A stretch of 64,000 nt of DNA from Pollutimonas subterranea (GCF_002849655.1 NZ_PDNW01000003.1:1-64000), one strand, 5' to 3'. Counted from the stretch's first letter, positions 36,959 to 46,835 are shown. Notes: generated from the letters alone by a model not told the origin. Numbers and translations are program-made.

Positions 36959-37180
36959 GGCAACCTAGGTTTTCAAGTGTTATCTTTGTCAGTTTGGGTG
37001 TATAGTCTTCGGCTATTAGTTTATATCTAAAAGTAATAAGTATTCGGCGCTGTGGGACACTATCTCCCAGTTGAGATGGGCGGGTAGATCGCGTGAACGA
37101 TGTTCGAGTCGGTGAAATCAACGTGGTCGATTCGTCAACGCAGGCACAGCTGCCGGAACGCCTTTCACACGAGATACATC

Positions 37181-38422
37181 TTGACGAACACAGCCTCCCC
37201 AGCCGGACAAACAGAATCCCCCACGTTGTCGGAAGGTGTGCAGCGCGGCAACATCATGCGCTTGACAGTGGCGCAGGCACTGGCTGGTGCGAACTCAGTA
37301 GTCGTTTACGCCACCGGGGCCATCATCGGCCACATGCTGGCGCCCGACAAGACGCTGGCGACCTTGCCGATATCCATCTTCGTGGTGGGCATGGTCGCCA
37401 GCATCTTGCCGGCTGGTGCAATCGCACGTCGGTATGGCCGTCGCATGGCTTTTCTTGCGGGGGCCGGTTGCGGTGTCCTGGTGGGTGTGTTGGCGGCGCT
37501 TGCGGTGATGATCGGCTCGTTCTGGCTGTTCTGCCTGGCGACCTTTTTTGGCGGGGCCTACGCTGCCGTCGTGCTCTCGTTTCGCTTTGCCGCTGCCGAT
37601 GGTGTCAGTCCCGCGATGCGGCCACGCGCACTGTCTTTCGTGATGGGCGGAGGCGTGGTCGCAGGCATTGTCGGACCGCAGTTGGTCACCTACACCATGA
37701 ATTTGTGGCCTGCGCATATGTTTGCGGCCACCTTTATTGCCCAGGCGGCCGTCGCTGCGGTGTCTGCCCTTGTGCTCTTCGGTGTAAAGCTCCCTAGGCC
37801 CACGGCGGCAGAACTCGCCGGAGGCAGGCCGCTAGGCGTCATTGTGCGCCAGCCGCTCTTTGTCACTGCGGTGATTTGCGGCGCGGTCTCGTACATGCTC
37901 ATGAATTTCCTCATGACGGCTGCGCCGCTAGCGATGCAAATGTGCGGCCACTCGCAGGAAAGCTCCAATCTCGGCCTTCAGTGGCACGTGATCGCCATGT
38001 ACGCGCCCAGTTTTTTTACGGGTCGGCTCATCATACGTTTCGGCGCCGGGCGAGTGGTGACGGCTGGCTTGGTGCTTACTGGCGCGGCTGCCGCCGTGGG
38101 CTTGACAGGCCTGGATGTCGCCCACTTCTGGCTCACCTTGATCCTGCTCGGAATTGGCTGGAACTTCGGTTTTGTGGGCGCTTCCGCGCTAGTGCTGGAG
38201 TGTCATCGTCCGGAAGAGAAAACGCGGGTTCAGTCATTCAATGACTTCATCGTTTTCGGCACGATGGCGATAGGCTCGTTTGCCTCCGGTGGATTGTTGG
38301 CGGCCTACGACTGGGACATGGTGCTTTGGGTGTCGTTCGTTCCGCTCGCGCTGGCCGTCGCCGTGATGGCGGCGACCTCGGCAAGTAACAGGCGGGCTCC
38401 GGCGGTGCAGAGCCGCGGTTGA
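37181..38422 (+). CDS. MFS transporter
   Basis: About 413 residues with some 12 membrane segments and the family's basic loop after helix 2 (ARRYGRRMAFLAGAG). A duplicated half appears from about residue 215. The start is not certain: TTG 37181 (LTNTASPAGQ) or ATG 37256 (MRLTVAQALAGANSV); the open frame begins at 37100. Substrate unknown. Together with the flavin monooxygenase and the opposite-strand hydrolase and GlxA-type regulator it forms a metabolic block unlike the surrounding metal and redox genes. Confidence 0.82.
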   Translation: MTNTASPAGQTESPTLSEGVQRGNIMRLTVAQALAGANSVVVYATGAIIGHMLAPDKTLATLPISIFVVGMVASILPAGAIARRYGRRMAFLAGAGCGVLVGVLAALAVMIGSFWLFCLATFFGGAYAAVVLSFRFAAADGVSPAMRPRALSFVMGGGVVAGIVGPQLVTYTMNLWPAHMFAATFIAQAAVAAVSALVLFGVKLPRPTAAELAGGRPLGVIVRQPLFVTAVICGAVSYMLMNFLMTAAPLAMQMCGHSQESSNLGLQWHVIAMYAPSFFTGRLIIRFGAGRVVTAGLVLTGAAAAVGLTGLDVAHFWLTLILLGIGWNFGFVGASALVLECHRPEEKTRVQSFNDFIVFGTMAIGSFASGGLLAAYDWDMVLWVSFVPLALAVAVMAATSASNRRAPAVQSRG

Positions 38423-38441
38423 TGCGCCCGCCGTCGCCCAA

Positions 38442-38993
38442 TCAAGCGGCCGAAAGGTAGTCCTGCGTGGACTTCACTGTACCGTAGCCGAACTCGAGGG
38501 CCGCCATCATTGCCGCATGCACATGGGCTGCGGGTACCGTCACGCCGCCAAAAGTGAGATCAAGCGTGGCACAGGCGTCATGCAGTACCGTAGCCGGGTA
38601 ACCCATGTCGACCGCGGCGCGCACGACAGCGTCAATACACATGTGGCTCATTGCACCAACAACCACAACCTCTTCGACACCTTTCGCATCGAGCTGTTGC
38701 TTGAGATCGGTTTCGCGGAACGAATTGATGTGGTTCTTGACGATGACCGGCTCGTCTCCGACCGGAGCCACGGCCGGCTGAATCTCCACGCCATCGGAGC
38801 CCGGAACAAACAAGGGGGCATCGGCAGTGGGAAATTCGTGGCGGATATGGAAAACCGGAATGCCCTTGCTTCGGGCGTCGGCGATGGCTAGCGCCGCATT
38901 GGCGGTAGCATCCTCGATGCCCGACAGTGGTAGCTTGCCAGTGGGCAGGTATTCGTTTTGCAGATCGACGACGATTAGACCGTGCTTTTTCAT
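38442..38993 (-). CDS. isochorismatase-family cysteine hydrolase
   Basis: 183 residues with the complete catalytic triad Asp10 (LIVVDLQNEY), Lys86 (PVIVKNHIN) and Cys119 (GAMSHMCIDAVVRAA). Members hydrolyse amides or vinyl ethers, for example nicotinamide or isochorismate. The precise substrate cannot be told. Its stop faces the MFS gene end; the GlxA-type regulator lies upstream on the same strand. Confidence 0.88.
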   Translation of the reverse strand: MKKHGLIVVDLQNEYLPTGKLPLSGIEDATANAALAIADARSKGIPVFHIRHEFPTADAPLFVPGSDGVEIQPAVAPVGDEPVIVKNHINSFRETDLKQQLDAKGVEEVVVVGAMSHMCIDAVVRAAVDMGYPATVLHDACATLDLTFGGVTVPAAHVHAAMMAALEFGYGTVKSTQDYLSAA

Positions 38994-39138
38994 GGTTCCA
39001 TTCTCCTGATTTGAGTAACTGAGAACTTGTATCTTCGCCTGTAGACCGTTCGACGTGAAGTGGCGCCATCGACAATATGAGGGTCAATATCGACATCAGG
39101 CTCGAGCGCGGCGGATACTATTGCTGACCCCCTCATGC

Positions 39139-40116
39139 TTATTTGACAGCGCCTTGGCCAGCACTAAAGCGGCGACGGTATTCGCTCGGGGATAGTCCCA
39201 CGATGCGCGTGAAGACCTTTCGAAAGGCGCCTGGATCGCTGTAGCCGACTTCCCAAGCCACGCGCTCGACGGACGCGTTTCCGAACTGCAGCAGCTCTCG
39301 CGCTTTGCCGACCCGCAGGCGTTGAGCGTACTCGGTGGTCGTCATGCCGGTCGCCTTCTGGAAGCGGCGCAAGAAAGTCCGCTCTTCCAACCCGGCCTGG
39401 GCGGCCAGTGTGGCAAGGGCTACATCCTTGGCTTGAGTCGCCTGCAACCAGTGCTGCACTTTGAGCACCGCCGCATCGCCGTGCGTCAGGCGGGGGGAGA
39501 ACACGCTGTAGTAGCGTTGTTCACGGCCAGGAGGGTCGACGAGCAATATGCGCGCTGTCTCGAACATGACCGTCGGGCCGAGAAAACGATCCACCAACTT
39601 CAACCCCAAGTCGGTCCACGCCATGAGGCCGCCGGCCGTAATGACATCACCGTCATCGATAATCAGTTGATCGGCATCCACGGACACCTCTGGAAAGCGT
39701 TCTTGGAGCAACTCGGCATGGGACCAATGGGTAGTCATCCTGCGGCCGGCCATCAAGCCGGTGGCCGCGAGCACGAATGCGCCAGCGCAAACCGAACCCA
39801 ATGCGATCCCGTGCGCATGCCGATTCCGCAGCCAGGCTGTTAACGAGGCGGCATCGTCCACGCCGATCGGTTCGCTTAAGGAGGGCGGCAAGATCAGGGT
39901 CGACAAAGCCTCAGGAGGCTCATCCGGACAACTGTCGAACACACAGTTTGGCGGGCGATTGGAGTCATCTTGGCGCCAGTGAGTGATGCGCAATGCCGGC
40001 ACTCGTTCTTTCTGGTGGGAAACCACTATCCGGTTCGCGACGCCGAACAGGTCTGTCAGCCCCAGCACGGCGGCCTGCTGTGCGCCTGGGTAAATTACCA
40101 GTCCGATGCCAATCAT
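39139..40116 (-). CDS. GlxA-type regulator (DJ-1/PfpI domain plus AraC HTH)
   Basis: 325 residues. The N-terminal class I amidotransferase-like domain carries the elbow Cys in [11 protein letters not shown] (Cys110). The C-terminal AraC/XylS double HTH runs from about 225 to 320 ([29 protein letters not shown], seen in parts, then [12 protein letters not shown]). It probably controls the isochorismatase-like gene downstream on the same strand, and perhaps the neighbouring plus-strand genes. The effector is unknown. Confidence 0.88.
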   Translation of the reverse strand: MIGIGLVIYPGAQQAAVLGLTDLFGVANRIVVSHQKERVPALRITHWRQDDSNRPPNCVFDSCPDEPPEALSTLILPPSLSEPIGVDDAASLTAWLRNRHAHGIALGSVCAGAFVLAATGLMAGRRMTTHWSHAELLQERFPEVSVDADQLIIDDGDVITAGGLMAWTDLGLKLVDRFLGPTVMFETARILLVDPPGREQRYYSVFSPRLTHGDAAVLKVQHWLQATQAKDVALATLAAQAGLEERTFLRRFQKATGMTTTEYAQRLRVGKARELLQFGNASVERVAWEVGYSDPGAFRKVFTRIVGLSPSEYRRRFSAGQGAVK

Positions 40117-40247
40117 GTTTTACCTCCTTTGCGGGAGTGTTGCATGCGTTTCAAGTACCCCTCCTTGCTTATTCATTTTAGCGGTGCAGGTACGCCTACG
40201 GGCAGTTAGCATTGAAACTGGCTTAAGCTAGGCGTGGCATCGCTTAT

Positions 40248-42467
40248 TTATGGAGCAAGCGGTCGCATCGAATTGCCAATGACGGTCAGGCTGCTAAGAC
40301 ACATGGCGATGGCGGCCGCCAAGGGAGTGACGCCGATATGAAAGAAAAGCCCCACGATGGCGACGTTGTAGATAACCGAAAAAAATAGGTTCTGACGTAC
40401 CCGTCTCAGGATATGGCTAGCCAGGTGTCGTGCTCGGACGATTTGTTCTACGCCGCCTTTCGTAATCACGACGCCGGATGCCGTGACGGCGATGGGGTTT
40501 GCGCCATTTATAGCTACTCCACAACCTGCGGCAGCCAGGACCAGCGTGTCATTAACGCCATCGCCCACAAATGCGGTGTCTTGGCCATGCTGCTGCAGGA
40601 TCTGAACTTTCTCGTCGGGGTCGCACGCCGCGTATATGTGTTGCGGTGTGAAAGCCAGTTCTTTGCCGACCCAATGGGCGGCTGCTGAATGGTCTCCTGT
40701 CACCAGCAAAGTCTGGCATCCTTGTGTGCGTAAGTCGTCCAACGCTGCCAAGGAACTGTCTCTGATGTGGTCGTGCAGGTCGAGTCGTCCTTCCCATTGG
40801 CCGTTGCAGGATATGTGCACAATGGCGCTTGGCGCGTAGGCTGTATTAAGGGCAGGGCATGTTTGCTCGGCGATATCGTGCACACTCTGCTGCGCCAGCC
40901 AGCTCGCTGTACCGAGCAGCCACACCGCCCCATTTGGTGCAACGTAGCGCACACCTGCCGCGTGCCGCTCAACGTTGTCCGCCGGAAACAGGTCATTGAT
41001 TCCCTGAGATTGTGCATAGCTCACAATGGCATTAGCCACTGGGTGTGCAACACCGCTTTCTGCACTGGCGACGATGCGTATTAGCTCATCGGGCGGAAGG
41101 CGTGTGCTGGTGACCTTTGTGATAGCCAACTGCCCGGTAGTCAGCGTGCCCGTCTTGTCAAAGGCGAAGACCCGCGCACGCGCCAAAGCTTCGACGCTTG
41201 CAGGGTCACGAAACAGAATGCCCGCATGCGATGCTCGTGCGCTGCCCGCCGAGAATGCCAGAGGCAGGGCAAGTCCCACAGCGCAGGGACAAGCGGCTAC
41301 GAGCACAGACAGAGAGGCCAGCAATGCGTAGTCGATAGCCATGCCCATCCAGAGGTGCCGGATCAGGGCGAGCGCAGCGACTGCGCATACGACAGGCAAC
41401 AGCAATCGCATAAACCGCTCGGCCATTTTAGACATCGACGACTTGGCACCGAACAGTTCAAGCATTCGCAAACCCAGTGTGTCGATGCGGCGTTCTCCCT
41501 GGCTTTTTTCCACCCGTAACAGTAGCGGCGATTGCAGGTTCACCATACCAGCATGCACCGGTTCGCCAGCTTCTCGCCGAAGAGGCAGGGATTCGCCCGT
41601 CAACAAAGACGCGTCGAGTTGCGAGCTGCCGGTTTCTATGATGCCGTCGACGGGGATGCGCTCGCCAGCCTGCACATAGACCAGCGCGCCAGGCTGTATG
41701 TTTTCGAGCGGAAGCAAATCTTTTTTCCCATCAGCGCGGACTAAGCGTGCTGTTTCGGGAAGGAGCTGACGCAAAGCGTCGATCGCCACCAAATTGTGCT
41801 TGCGCGCATGGATTTCGATCAGACGTCCTATCAGCAAGAAGGTGACCAGCATCGTGGCCGCATCGACATAAACTGCCGCTGAACCGCGTGACAGGTTCCA
41901 TATTGATAGAAGCAGTGATCCCCAGACACCAAGGGACACCAGGGCATCCATGCCAGGCACGCCAGCGCGTAAGGTTTTCCAGCCCGCCCGGTATAGATCC
42001 AGGCCGCTGTAAAGTATCACGGGCAGACTGGAAACCGTGGCTGCCCACCCCACCCACAGAGCATTAATGCCCGTTACGGCGTCCATGCCAAAGTAGAGCA
42101 TCCACGAACCAAGCATGCTCCACATGCCGAAGAATGTCCCAATAATTAATTGGAGCCGAATCCGCGATGCCTGAGCCAGCAACGATTGATCCAGTTCACT
42201 ACTGTCTAATAGCGGTGATAGCTCGTAACCTAAAGCATGAACGCGGTTGAAAAGACTTTTGAAAGCAAAACTTTCTGGGTCCCAGCGTACCATCGCCGCT
42301 CCAGACGTGAAGTTCACGTTAGTGTCCAGGACCCCAGGTACTTTTTCGATAACGCGCTGCACCGCCATGGCGCAGCTGGCACAGAACATTCCACGCACGG
42401 AGAAAATCATCCGCCCCGCAGGATGCAGCTGTTCCAAGTCGGGCGAATCAGGACTAGAGTTAATCAC
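40248..42467 (-). CDS. ccoI: copper P1B ATPase CcoI/FixI (cbb3 oxidase assembly)
   Basis: 739 residues from a GTG at 42467 (start overlaps the previous stop by eight bases; ATG at residue 20 is an alternative). One HMA domain with MFCASC, then LLTGES, the transport motif AACPCAVGLALP, FDKTGTLTTG and AFVGDGVND. CcoI-type pumps place copper for the CuB site of cbb3 oxidases in the periplasm. Being the last gene of the ccoN-led operon is the main ground for calling it CcoI rather than a detoxifying CopA. Confidence 0.87.
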   Translation of the reverse strand: MINSSPDSPDLEQLHPAGRMIFSVRGMFCASCAMAVQRVIEKVPGVLDTNVNFTSGAAMVRWDPESFAFKSLFNRVHALGYELSPLLDSSELDQSLLAQASRIRLQLIIGTFFGMWSMLGSWMLYFGMDAVTGINALWVGWAATVSSLPVILYSGLDLYRAGWKTLRAGVPGMDALVSLGVWGSLLLSIWNLSRGSAAVYVDAATMLVTFLLIGRLIEIHARKHNLVAIDALRQLLPETARLVRADGKKDLLPLENIQPGALVYVQAGERIPVDGIIETGSSQLDASLLTGESLPLRREAGEPVHAGMVNLQSPLLLRVEKSQGERRIDTLGLRMLELFGAKSSMSKMAERFMRLLLPVVCAVAALALIRHLWMGMAIDYALLASLSVLVAACPCAVGLALPLAFSAGSARASHAGILFRDPASVEALARARVFAFDKTGTLTTGQLAITKVTSTRLPPDELIRIVASAESGVAHPVANAIVSYAQSQGINDLFPADNVERHAAGVRYVAPNGAVWLLGTASWLAQQSVHDIAEQTCPALNTAYAPSAIVHISCNGQWEGRLDLHDHIRDSSLAALDDLRTQGCQTLLVTGDHSAAAHWVGKELAFTPQHIYAACDPDEKVQILQQHGQDTAFVGDGVNDTLVLAAAGCGVAINGANPIAVTASGVVITKGGVEQIVRARHLASHILRRVRQNLFFSVIYNVAIVGLFFHIGVTPLAAAIAMCLSSLTVIGNSMRPLAP

Positions 42468-43596
42468 TGCGCTCGACTGCCCGGGCTAAAGACTGTTCGT
42501 GGCTTACGCCGCCACCAACAATCTTCCCGCTCACTTCCTTGCCATAGTAGCTTTCTTCATCTTTGTGAAACTTCAGACGGGCCTCTTCCAATGTGCCGGT
42601 TTGCCGCGGATCTTTGGGGCGTTCATGGCTATTAAGATACGCTGCCACATCCCAGGCTTCTTGATCGGTAAGCGAAAACGGCTTGCCCAATGGCATGTTG
42701 GCCTTGATGAAGCCTGCGGCGGTATCGATACGCGCCATGCCGGCGCCCCAATTGTATGAATCTGGCCCCCATAGGGGAGGGAAAACCACACCACTTTCAG
42801 AATCCCGCTGACCCTGGCCGTCAGCACTATGACAGAGCGCGCAGTTCTGCGCATATACCTTCCCGCCCCGGATCAGGTCGTAACCTTGCTCTGGTTTCTT
42901 AACCTTGGGGTAACCCGCGCCGGGCATCTTTTCACCCGTCGGTGCGCCATCGGACATCCAGTAAAAATACGTCATGAGGTCACGATAAACATCGCTGCCC
43001 GCTGCCGGAGGTTTGCCGGAGGGGGAAGCCTGCGCATTCATAGAGTAAGTAAAGCATCCGGTAATACGATCTTCGAGTGTGCTGATCGACTTGGTTTTGC
43101 CACGGTAGGCCGGATAGCGCACATAGGCACCCCACATGGGGGCCGAATTCTCACGCCGACCTGCATCGAGATGGCAGTTGACGCAAGATAGTGTATTGCC
43201 GACGTGGTCGGATACCTGGGAGGGCGTTTCCAGGAAAATGGCGCGACCTCGCCGGACGGCGTCGCCATAGGGAGTCTCTGGGATACTTTTCTCAGATGGG
43301 GGCAAGTAATAACCGTCAGAACCGACGGGCGTACTGGCCGTGGGGGTAGTCCTGTCCTTGCTATGCGTGCCACGATCGGATTCCATTGCTTCACGCGTAT
43401 AAACGGCATTGCCGATTTGTGTGGTGCCAGTCTTTTGTGAGGTGAATGAAAAGGACAGCAATCCACTACTGTCGATCGCGTAGCCAACACCAAACAGCAC
43501 AATGCCGAGCCCGGCGGCCCACGCCAGTCGGCGCGCGCCAGACATTCGTTGTGGCTTGGCTGTTTCAAATTTGTCCGAAGATTTATTATCTTTCAT
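42460..43596 (-). CDS. tsdA: TsdA-like dihaem thiosulfate dehydrogenase
   Basis: 378 residues with an N-terminal membrane anchor (about 23-42), then two c-type haem sites CVNCH (138-142) and CALCH (252-256). The segment STLEDRITGCFTYSMN, with Cys181 39 residues behind the first haem His, matches the unusual Cys haem ligand and CFxRSMNG-like motif of TsdA. TsdA couples two thiosulfates to tetrathionate and passes electrons to cytochrome c. It is membrane-anchored here, unlike the soluble standard forms. It overlaps the upstream dihaem cytochrome gene by 11 bases. Confidence 0.8.
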   Translation of the reverse strand: MKDNKSSDKFETAKPQRMSGARRLAWAAGLGIVLFGVGYAIDSSGLLSFSFTSQKTGTTQIGNAVYTREAMESDRGTHSKDRTTPTASTPVGSDGYYLPPSEKSIPETPYGDAVRRGRAIFLETPSQVSDHVGNTLSCVNCHLDAGRRENSAPMWGAYVRYPAYRGKTKSISTLEDRITGCFTYSMNAQASPSGKPPAAGSDVYRDLMTYFYWMSDGAPTGEKMPGAGYPKVKKPEQGYDLIRGGKVYAQNCALCHSADGQGQRDSESGVVFPPLWGPDSYNWGAGMARIDTAAGFIKANMPLGKPFSLTDQEAWDVAAYLNSHERPKDPRQTGTLEEARLKFHKDEESYYGKEVSGKIVGGGVSHEQSLARAVERSD

Positions 43597-44437
43597 CTGA
43601 ATTCTCTGTACTAAGATTCACGAGGGAGCCGCCACCAGGATGACGTACAGACGCCGCGTAATACGAAACGGCATATAAGTCCTCGTATGAAAGTCGGCTG
43701 GCAATGTCATCCATCAAATTTTGCGGCGAGTTGTGCCGGTGCCCGCCTTTCCAGGCTGTTAATTGGCTGAACAGGTACTCAGGTTGCTGGGCCGCGAGCG
43801 GCGGGAACGCCGCGCCTACGCCTTCACCCTGGCTACCATGGCAACTGATGCAGGCTGGCACGTCCAGTTTCCAGTCTCCTTGTTCGAACAACAAGCGTCC
43901 TCTTTCGAGATCGGCGTCTGACGGTGGCAATACCAACAGGGGAACCGGCAAGCGGGCGTAGTAGGCGGCAAGTTCGGTGATGTCCCGCTGCTGCAGTTCG
44001 CGGGCAACATAATGCATGGATTCGTGAAGCCGCTCGCCGGACGCGAAATCGTGCAGCTGCTTGGTCAGATAGTCTGGCGATAGGCCAGCGAGCCGCGGCG
44101 TTATGCCTGCTCCTTCGCCTTGGACCCCATGGCACGATGCACAACTCCAAACACTGCCGGCGCCGCTGTGAACCAACTCCGGCGCGTCACCATGGACCGA
44201 GCCGACGGGCAGCGGATATTGAGTCAAGGGCGCGACTGGGCCGTTGGCGACTGTATCGGGCGATCCAAAGTCGGTCCACGGCGCAAGGTCGCTTAAGTAC
44301 ATGCCGACGCCAGTGATCGCCAACGCGACCAGGATGCCCAGTAAAAAAATAGGGATAGGGCGAGACGGCTCCCAAGGCTCGAAAGTGGGATCGATGTCTT
44401 CGACCCGTGGCAATGTTGGTTCAGGTTCAGTGTTCAT
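43586..44437 (-). CDS. membrane-anchored dihaem cytochrome c, CcoP-like role
   Basis: 283 residues from ATG 44437 (an ATG at 44455 overlapping ccoO is also possible). One membrane segment (about 28-48) and two haem c sites CASCH (99-103) and CISCH (195-199) in cytochrome c4/c553-like repeats (each followed by GxQGEG). In normal cbb3 oxidases the third subunit CcoP is also a dihaem protein, but this one lacks CcoP's N-terminal FixQ-like double helix. By position it replaces CcoP. It may link TsdA to the oxidase. Confidence 0.83.
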   Translation of the reverse strand: MNTEPEPTLPRVEDIDPTFEPWEPSRPIPIFLLGILVALAITGVGMYLSDLAPWTDFGSPDTVANGPVAPLTQYPLPVGSVHGDAPELVHSGAGSVWSCASCHGVQGEGAGITPRLAGLSPDYLTKQLHDFASGERLHESMHYVARELQQRDITELAAYYARLPVPLLVLPPSDADLERGRLLFEQGDWKLDVPACISCHGSQGEGVGAAFPPLAAQQPEYLFSQLTAWKGGHRHNSPQNLMDDIASRLSYEDLYAVSYYAASVRHPGGGSLVNLSTENSDER

Positions 44438-44444
44438 GCTGTTT

Positions 44445-45098
44445 CTATCCGGCATTTGAAGGAGTCTCCGTGGTTTCCGGACGGTGGTCATAGCCCCTAT
44501 CCCGTTTTTGCAGCTCGCCTTCACTGGCTGGATAGGTGCGATCAAGACTCAGAAGGTAGTCCACCAGATCCAGTGCTTCTTCGCGTGCGACGACGACCCT
44601 GCCGCCCGAGGGCTGAAACTGGGCGGGCAATCGTACGACGACATCGTCTGGAGCCGCTTCGTCTTTCACCTCGAACATATACGGGTACGAGGGCATGAGG
44701 CTCCAGTCAAAAATTGCGCGTGGTTGGTACAGGTGAGTCAAGTGCCAGTCACGGCTTTTCATACGAGCCCCGATATTCAACAAGTCAGGACCAGTACGCA
44801 TCGTGCCCAATAAGTGAGGGGCATCGTAGAAGTAATCGCCTGGGGTAGAGGCCCGTCCCCATCCCTGTGCGCCATCGAATAGCGTCTGTCCGGTGGAACG
44901 GGGCTGCTGGCTGTGACAGTAGATACATCCGTTGGCAACGTATTGCTGGCGCCCGAGGAGCTGCTGCTCGGTGTAAGGCTGCAGTCGTTGCGGTGGTTCC
45001 GCCGTACGCATCTGCCAAGCGGGCAGGATGACCAACATCAATGTGGCAAGTAGCAGGACGCCAATCGCGCCAATAAGGAGGGGCAACAGTTTATTCAT
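44445..45098 (-). CDS. ccoO: cbb3 oxidase monohaem subunit CcoO (FixO)
   Basis: 217 residues: N-terminal membrane anchor (6-27) and one haem c site NGCIYCHSQQ (C58, C61, H62), followed by the FixO-typical RTGPDLLNIG and RDWHLTHLYQPR. It passes electrons to CcoN. The start overlaps the ccoN stop by ATGA. Confidence 0.93.
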   Translation of the reverse strand: MNKLLPLLIGAIGVLLLATLMLVILPAWQMRTAEPPQRLQPYTEQQLLGRQQYVANGCIYCHSQQPRSTGQTLFDGAQGWGRASTPGDYFYDAPHLLGTMRTGPDLLNIGARMKSRDWHLTHLYQPRAIFDWSLMPSYPYMFEVKDEAAPDDVVVRLPAQFQPSGGRVVVAREEALDLVDYLLSLDRTYPASEGELQKRDRGYDHRPETTETPSNAG

Positions 45099-46690
45099 GA
45101 CGCTTCGGCAGGAGCAAAGGTATCAACAGCTTTACTGCGGCCTTCTTTTTGTAGCAGCAATAAGGCGAAATGGGCGGCAAAGACGAAGTGACCCAATGTC
45201 ATCAGCGTGCCGCCAATGGAGCGGCCTTCAAGATAGGGCACCATCGTCTTCGTGATCTCGGCAAAGCTTGACCCAGGATCCATTAGGGCTGTGCCTTGGA
45301 GTATGCCCGCAGTGGTAAGTGATACGAAGTAGATGGCGAATCCGACCACCACAAGCCAGAAATGGGTTTGGATCAGCTTCGGGTACGGCCAGCGGCGGCC
45401 CAGAATGTGCGGCATCATGTAGTACACGGTGCCAAACAGCACCAGTGAGACGAAGGCGTAGGCGCCCAGGTGTGCGTGACCGACCGTATAGTGAGTGAAG
45501 TGGGTAATCGAATTCATAGACCGCAGTGCTTCGAGCGACCCCTGAAAAGACGACAGCGTATACATCAGTGCGCCAATCCATACAAAGCGCAAGGCCATTG
45601 ATTGTTTGAACGCCCACATGTTGTTGGCTACGGTAACGTGCTGGTTGATTGCCACGGCAATTACGGGGACAAACATCATGATGCTATGAACAACAGACAA
45701 CGTAACTGCCCACGTCGGAATCGGCCCGCCCATAAGGTGGTGAATGCCCACTTGGCTGTAGAACAGCGCCAGTCCCCAGAAACCTAGAAGCGAAACGCTA
45801 TATGAGAAGACGGGCTTGCCGATTATTTTAGGGATGACGTAGTAGGCCGCCCCGACGCCGATTGGCGTGAGCCACAGTCCAAGCACGTTATGGGCAAACC
45901 ACCAGTTCACGGTTGCCTGCTGTGCTCCCATATGTAGTCCCGGGATGTTCGCCACCAGAAAAAGAAACGGAAACCACACCATGCCAGCCAGAAAATACCA
46001 GCCTGAGACATAAATGTGACGGGATTTTCGACGTGCTGCCGTTTCAATAGCGGGCCAAGCCAGAAAGAAGCCGCCCGCTGCGAGCAATATATCGATCTGC
46101 CACGGAAACTCCAGCCACTCGATGCCGTCCGACCAGCCACTGGCGATGGCTAATGTGCCGCCGAGTACGCCCAGCGTCCATAGAAAGGCGCCGAGATACG
46201 CCATATTGGGGCGGCGTAAGGGTGTATGGAAAATGCGGGGCAGAACCCATAGCGCCACGCCTATACCAGTTACCGACAACCAGCCATAAGCAACGATGTT
46301 CAGGTGCAACGTTCGCGCCCGGCCAAATGTAATGGGCGCAATATCCGCGAGCCAATCGGGCCAGTGCAGTTTCAGTGACGCTATAACGCCGAATACAGAG
46401 CCAATCAACAACCACAGGATGCCGGCAGTTACCAACACCATGACCGGTCCTTTACCCGCGCGGTCAATGCCGGCTCTAAGCACATCAAAGCGGTGCGACT
46501 GTGCTTCGTTCTCACCGCCAAAGGACGCGCTGTCGTCCGGATGGCCAATTTCACCCTCCATAAAGATGGTGGACGCTTCAGCCTTACCAGCAAATATCAA
46601 ATTGTTGGCGACTGCCCAGATAAGAATGCCCAGTGCGACCAGAGATGCGACAAAGCTTGTCGCTAACAATATTCCAAGTATTGGAGTCAT
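45095..46690 (-). CDS. ccoN: cbb3-type cytochrome oxidase catalytic subunit CcoN
   Basis: 531 residues, about 12-14 membrane helices. Low-spin haem His in RTLHLN (His129), CuB ligand in WWFAHNVLG (His267), the cross-linked Tyr region AAYYVIPK, GIHHL (His317, His318) and haem ligands in HYTVGHAHLGAY (His405, His407). An N-terminal extension (about 30-70) is longer than in many CcoN. It is the first gene of the operon ccoN-ccoO-dihaem-tsdA-ccoI; ccoQ, ccoG, ccoH and ccoS are absent. No FNR-type box (TTGAT-N4-ATCAA) is seen upstream. Confidence 0.93.
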   Translation of the reverse strand: MTPILGILLATSFVASLVALGILIWAVANNLIFAGKAEASTIFMEGEIGHPDDSASFGGENEAQSHRFDVLRAGIDRAGKGPVMVLVTAGILWLLIGSVFGVIASLKLHWPDWLADIAPITFGRARTLHLNIVAYGWLSVTGIGVALWVLPRIFHTPLRRPNMAYLGAFLWTLGVLGGTLAIASGWSDGIEWLEFPWQIDILLAAGGFFLAWPAIETAARRKSRHIYVSGWYFLAGMVWFPFLFLVANIPGLHMGAQQATVNWWFAHNVLGLWLTPIGVGAAYYVIPKIIGKPVFSYSVSLLGFWGLALFYSQVGIHHLMGGPIPTWAVTLSVVHSIMMFVPVIAVAINQHVTVANNMWAFKQSMALRFVWIGALMYTLSSFQGSLEALRSMNSITHFTHYTVGHAHLGAYAFVSLVLFGTVYYMMPHILGRRWPYPKLIQTHFWLVVVGFAIYFVSLTTAGILQGTALMDPGSSFAEITKTMVPYLEGRSIGGTLMTLGHFVFAAHFALLLLQKEGRSKAVDTFAPAEAS

Positions 46691-46731
46691 AGCCTATTTG
46701 CTCGATGTTTCATGACAGCCGAGTCATCCCT

Positions 46732-46757
46732 TGTGCTGCAATGGGGCTTGCAGCACA
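46732..46757. promoter_or_regulatory. inverted repeat upstream of ccoN
   Basis: TGTGCTGCA (46732-46740) and TGCAGCACA (46749-46757), 9-bp arms with an 8-base centre, about 45 bases upstream of the ccoN start. Could be an operator or leader hairpin. Confidence 0.4.
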
Positions 46758-46804
46758 CTTGCCAAGCGGAACTTTGGTGGACGAAGCAGCGAAATTGTTG
46801 ACAC

Positions 46805-46835
46805 CTTAAGCAGTCAGGATTAAGGCAGGATTAAG
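46805..46835. promoter_or_regulatory. PmrA/QseB-type box between ccoN and the two-component genes
   Basis: On the minus strand CTTAAT-CCTGC-CTTAAT (46819-46835), the classical direct repeat with five bases between, plus a further CTTAAG at 46805-46810. It lies in the divergent interval, about 100 bases before the response regulator gene. Confidence 0.7.
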
